Both the position numbers and the translations under genes were made by a program. Below are positions 37,916 to 38,746 of a stretch of 38,746 nucleotides of DNA, piece by piece. The number at the start of each line of letters is the position of its first letter. The first letter of the stretch is position 1. The notes under the pieces were generated by a model, which ran no database searches, had not been told where the DNA came from, and saw nothing but the letters and a program-made list of their open reading frames with translations. Origin of the DNA: Paracoccaceae bacterium (GTDB lineage: Bacteria > Pseudomonadota > Alphaproteobacteria > Rhodobacterales > Rhodobacteraceae); assembly GCA_027489355.1 (NCBI GenBank), contig JAIXZY010000040.1:1-38746 (forward strand), written 5' to 3'.

Positions 37916-37955
37916 GTTGACGTGCTGACGTGTTAACACGTCGGCGCGTTGACCG
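37916..37955. repeat. GTTGACnn octad array, locus 6, upstream of parA
   Basis: Five contiguous units: GTTGACGT, GCTGACGT, GTTAACAC, GTCGGCGC, GTTGACCG. It begins 14 bases upstream of the ParA ATG and includes the stop codon of the preceding gene. Position and build fit an operator/centromere of a type Ib partition system. Confidence 0.75.
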
Positions 37956-38409
37956 CTAGGGCTTTGGAGAGGTCGCGCGTCATCGGCGGCCAGGCCGCGA
38001 AGGCCGAGGCGAGCGCCGCGACCCGAGCCGCGCGGTCGGCGTCCGGGCGCATCCCGGCGGCCAGGTGCTCGGCGAGGGCGTTGGCGAACACGCCGGCGGA
38101 TCGCAACGGGGAGGGAAGGGGCCTGGCCGCCCGGGCCTCGGCGCTCACGCGCTCGGCGGCCTCGGCCAGGAAGGCGGCGCGCTCATAGCCCTTGGACGCC
38201 GAGGCGGGCGCGAGCTGCTCGAGCTCGGCGATGGCGCGGCCGAGACGGGGCGCGAGCTCCTGGACGGCCGACCGGGCGCGCTCACGCGATCCGGGCTCGG
38301 CCGTGTCGGCCGCCCATAGCAAGAGCTGCAGCCGGATCGCCACGGCCAGGCGCTCGGCGGCGAAGGTCGACGCGCCGACCTGGTCCGGGGCGTGGCGCGG
38401 ATCGCTCAC
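37933..38409 (-). CDS. Hypothetical protein upstream of parA, 158 aa
   Basis: GTG start at 38409 overlapping the previous stop (GTGA). Almost entirely helical and Ala/Arg/Glu-rich (LAVAIRLQLLLWAADTAEPGSRERARSAVQELAPRLG). Its last codons are made by an octad array. No family recognised; a maintenance role is inferred from operon membership only. Confidence 0.6.
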   Translation of the reverse strand: MSDPRHAPDQVGASTFAAERLAVAIRLQLLLWAADTAEPGSRERARSAVQELAPRLGRAIAELEQLAPASASKGYERAAFLAEAAERVSAEARAARPLPSPLRSAGVFANALAEHLAAGMRPDADRAARVAALASAFAAWPPMTRDLSKALAVNAPTC

Positions 38410-38699
38410 GCCGAGGCGCGAGCCGGGGCCGTGTCATTGGCCGGGGCCGGAAGGGCCGAGGCCTGGATCTCGGCGGCGAGCTCCTGGACGGCGGCCTGGA
38501 CGGCCGGCCAGGTGGCGAGGAAGGCCTGCAGCTGCGCCAGGCGCGCAGGCGCGGGATCGAAGGGACCGCAAGCGCCGAGCAGCTGGACGGCCGCGCGGTC
38601 GACCTGGACGGCGGCCCGATAGGTCGCCGCGCCGAGCTCGCCCGGCGGATGCGCCGGGCGCTCATAAATGACCGGCTCGAGCATGGCGGCCGGGATCAC
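38406..38699 (-). CDS. Hypothetical protein spanning the contig join, 97 aa
   Basis: GTG start at 38699 makes a four-base GTGA overlap with the stop of the gene at 69-344 in circular coordinates; an ATG five codons in is the alternative. Helical C-terminal half (PARLAQLQAFLATWPAVQAAVQELAAEI). It is followed by the 158-aa gene through GTGA. No function recognised. Confidence 0.6.
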   Translation of the reverse strand: MIPAAMLEPVIYERPAHPPGELGAATYRAAVQVDRAAVQLLGACGPFDPAPARLAQLQAFLATWPAVQAAVQELAAEIQASALPAPANDTAPARASA

Positions 38700-38746
38700 G
38701 ACGCGGCCCGGCCGAACAGCGGCGTCACCACGTCGGCCGCGCGAAC
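38628..38746. repeat. Terminal direct repeat, right copy
   Basis: Identical to 1-119. It duplicates the 5' part of the 38406-38699 gene and the last codons of the 69-344 gene; only one copy should be kept when the sequence is circularised. Confidence 0.9.

Noticed and set aside
1370-37955. Octad arrays as a CRISPR array or simple microsatellites
   Set aside because: Units are contiguous without spacers, scattered at six loci with 3-5 copies each, and show orientation changes; no cas genes are present.

Overview
The window looks like a complete circular element of about 38,627 bp, opened at an arbitrary point. Its first 119 bases are repeated exactly as its last 119 (1-119 = 38628-38746), and an operon runs across the join. 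The DNA is very GC-rich. A GapR/DUF2312 protein, an alphaproteobacterial-type SOS box and the general gene style point to an alphaproteobacterial host, but the genus cannot be read from this.

The element is a phage-plasmid. About 24 kb (9.1-33.2 kb minus strand, 33.3-36.2 kb plus strand) is a nearly full P2-type virion set: terminase P and portal Q on the plus strand; then, divergently, O-N-M-L-X, a lysis block (holin-like protein, M15 peptidase endolysin, GapR-like protein, lipoprotein, alpha/beta hydrolase), R-S, J-I, fibres, a DNA methyltransferase, V-W, FI-FII, E/E' with a TTTTTTG slippery site, T, U and D. V and W are displaced from their P2 position. No integrase and no P2-type A replication protein is seen. 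In their place are plasmid functions: an origin-like region (2.2-3.0 kb) with five 15-bp dyads and DnaA boxes, three winged-helix proteins that are replication candidates, a serine resolvase, and a ParA / ribbon-helix-helix partition pair.

The control circuit can be partly read. A divergent switch region (8.41-8.69 kb) separates an Ogr/Delta-type zinc-finger activator gene (leftward, first gene of an early operon ending near 5.0 kb) from an XRE-type repressor (rightward). It holds two operator-like repeats next to the activator gene, a GTTC-N7-GTTC SOS-box match, and an inverted repeat before the repressor. Seven dyads, GTTGTG-N12-CACAAC, stand in front of late genes or operons (E/T/U/D, V/W/FI/FII, methyltransferase, J/I/fibres, lysis, the O/P divergent region) and one before the putative rep gene. 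They are the best candidates for the activator's sites. A second repeat family, 8-bp units of GTTGACnn in arrays of 3-5, occurs at six loci, including just upstream of parA and just upstream of the ribbon-helix-helix gene. It may be a distributed centromere and operator set.

Layout: 36.3-38.7 kb and 0.07-2.1 kb (one leftward plasmid-maintenance operon across the join); 2.1-3.2 kb origin; 3.2-4.7 kb resolvase and Cys-rich proteins; 5.0-8.4 kb early accessory operon led by the Ogr-like gene; 8.7-9.1 kb repressor; 9.1-36.2 kb virion and lysis genes. Many genes overlap by four bases (ATGA, GTGA or TTGA). No tRNA, rRNA, CRISPR array or insertion sequence was seen.
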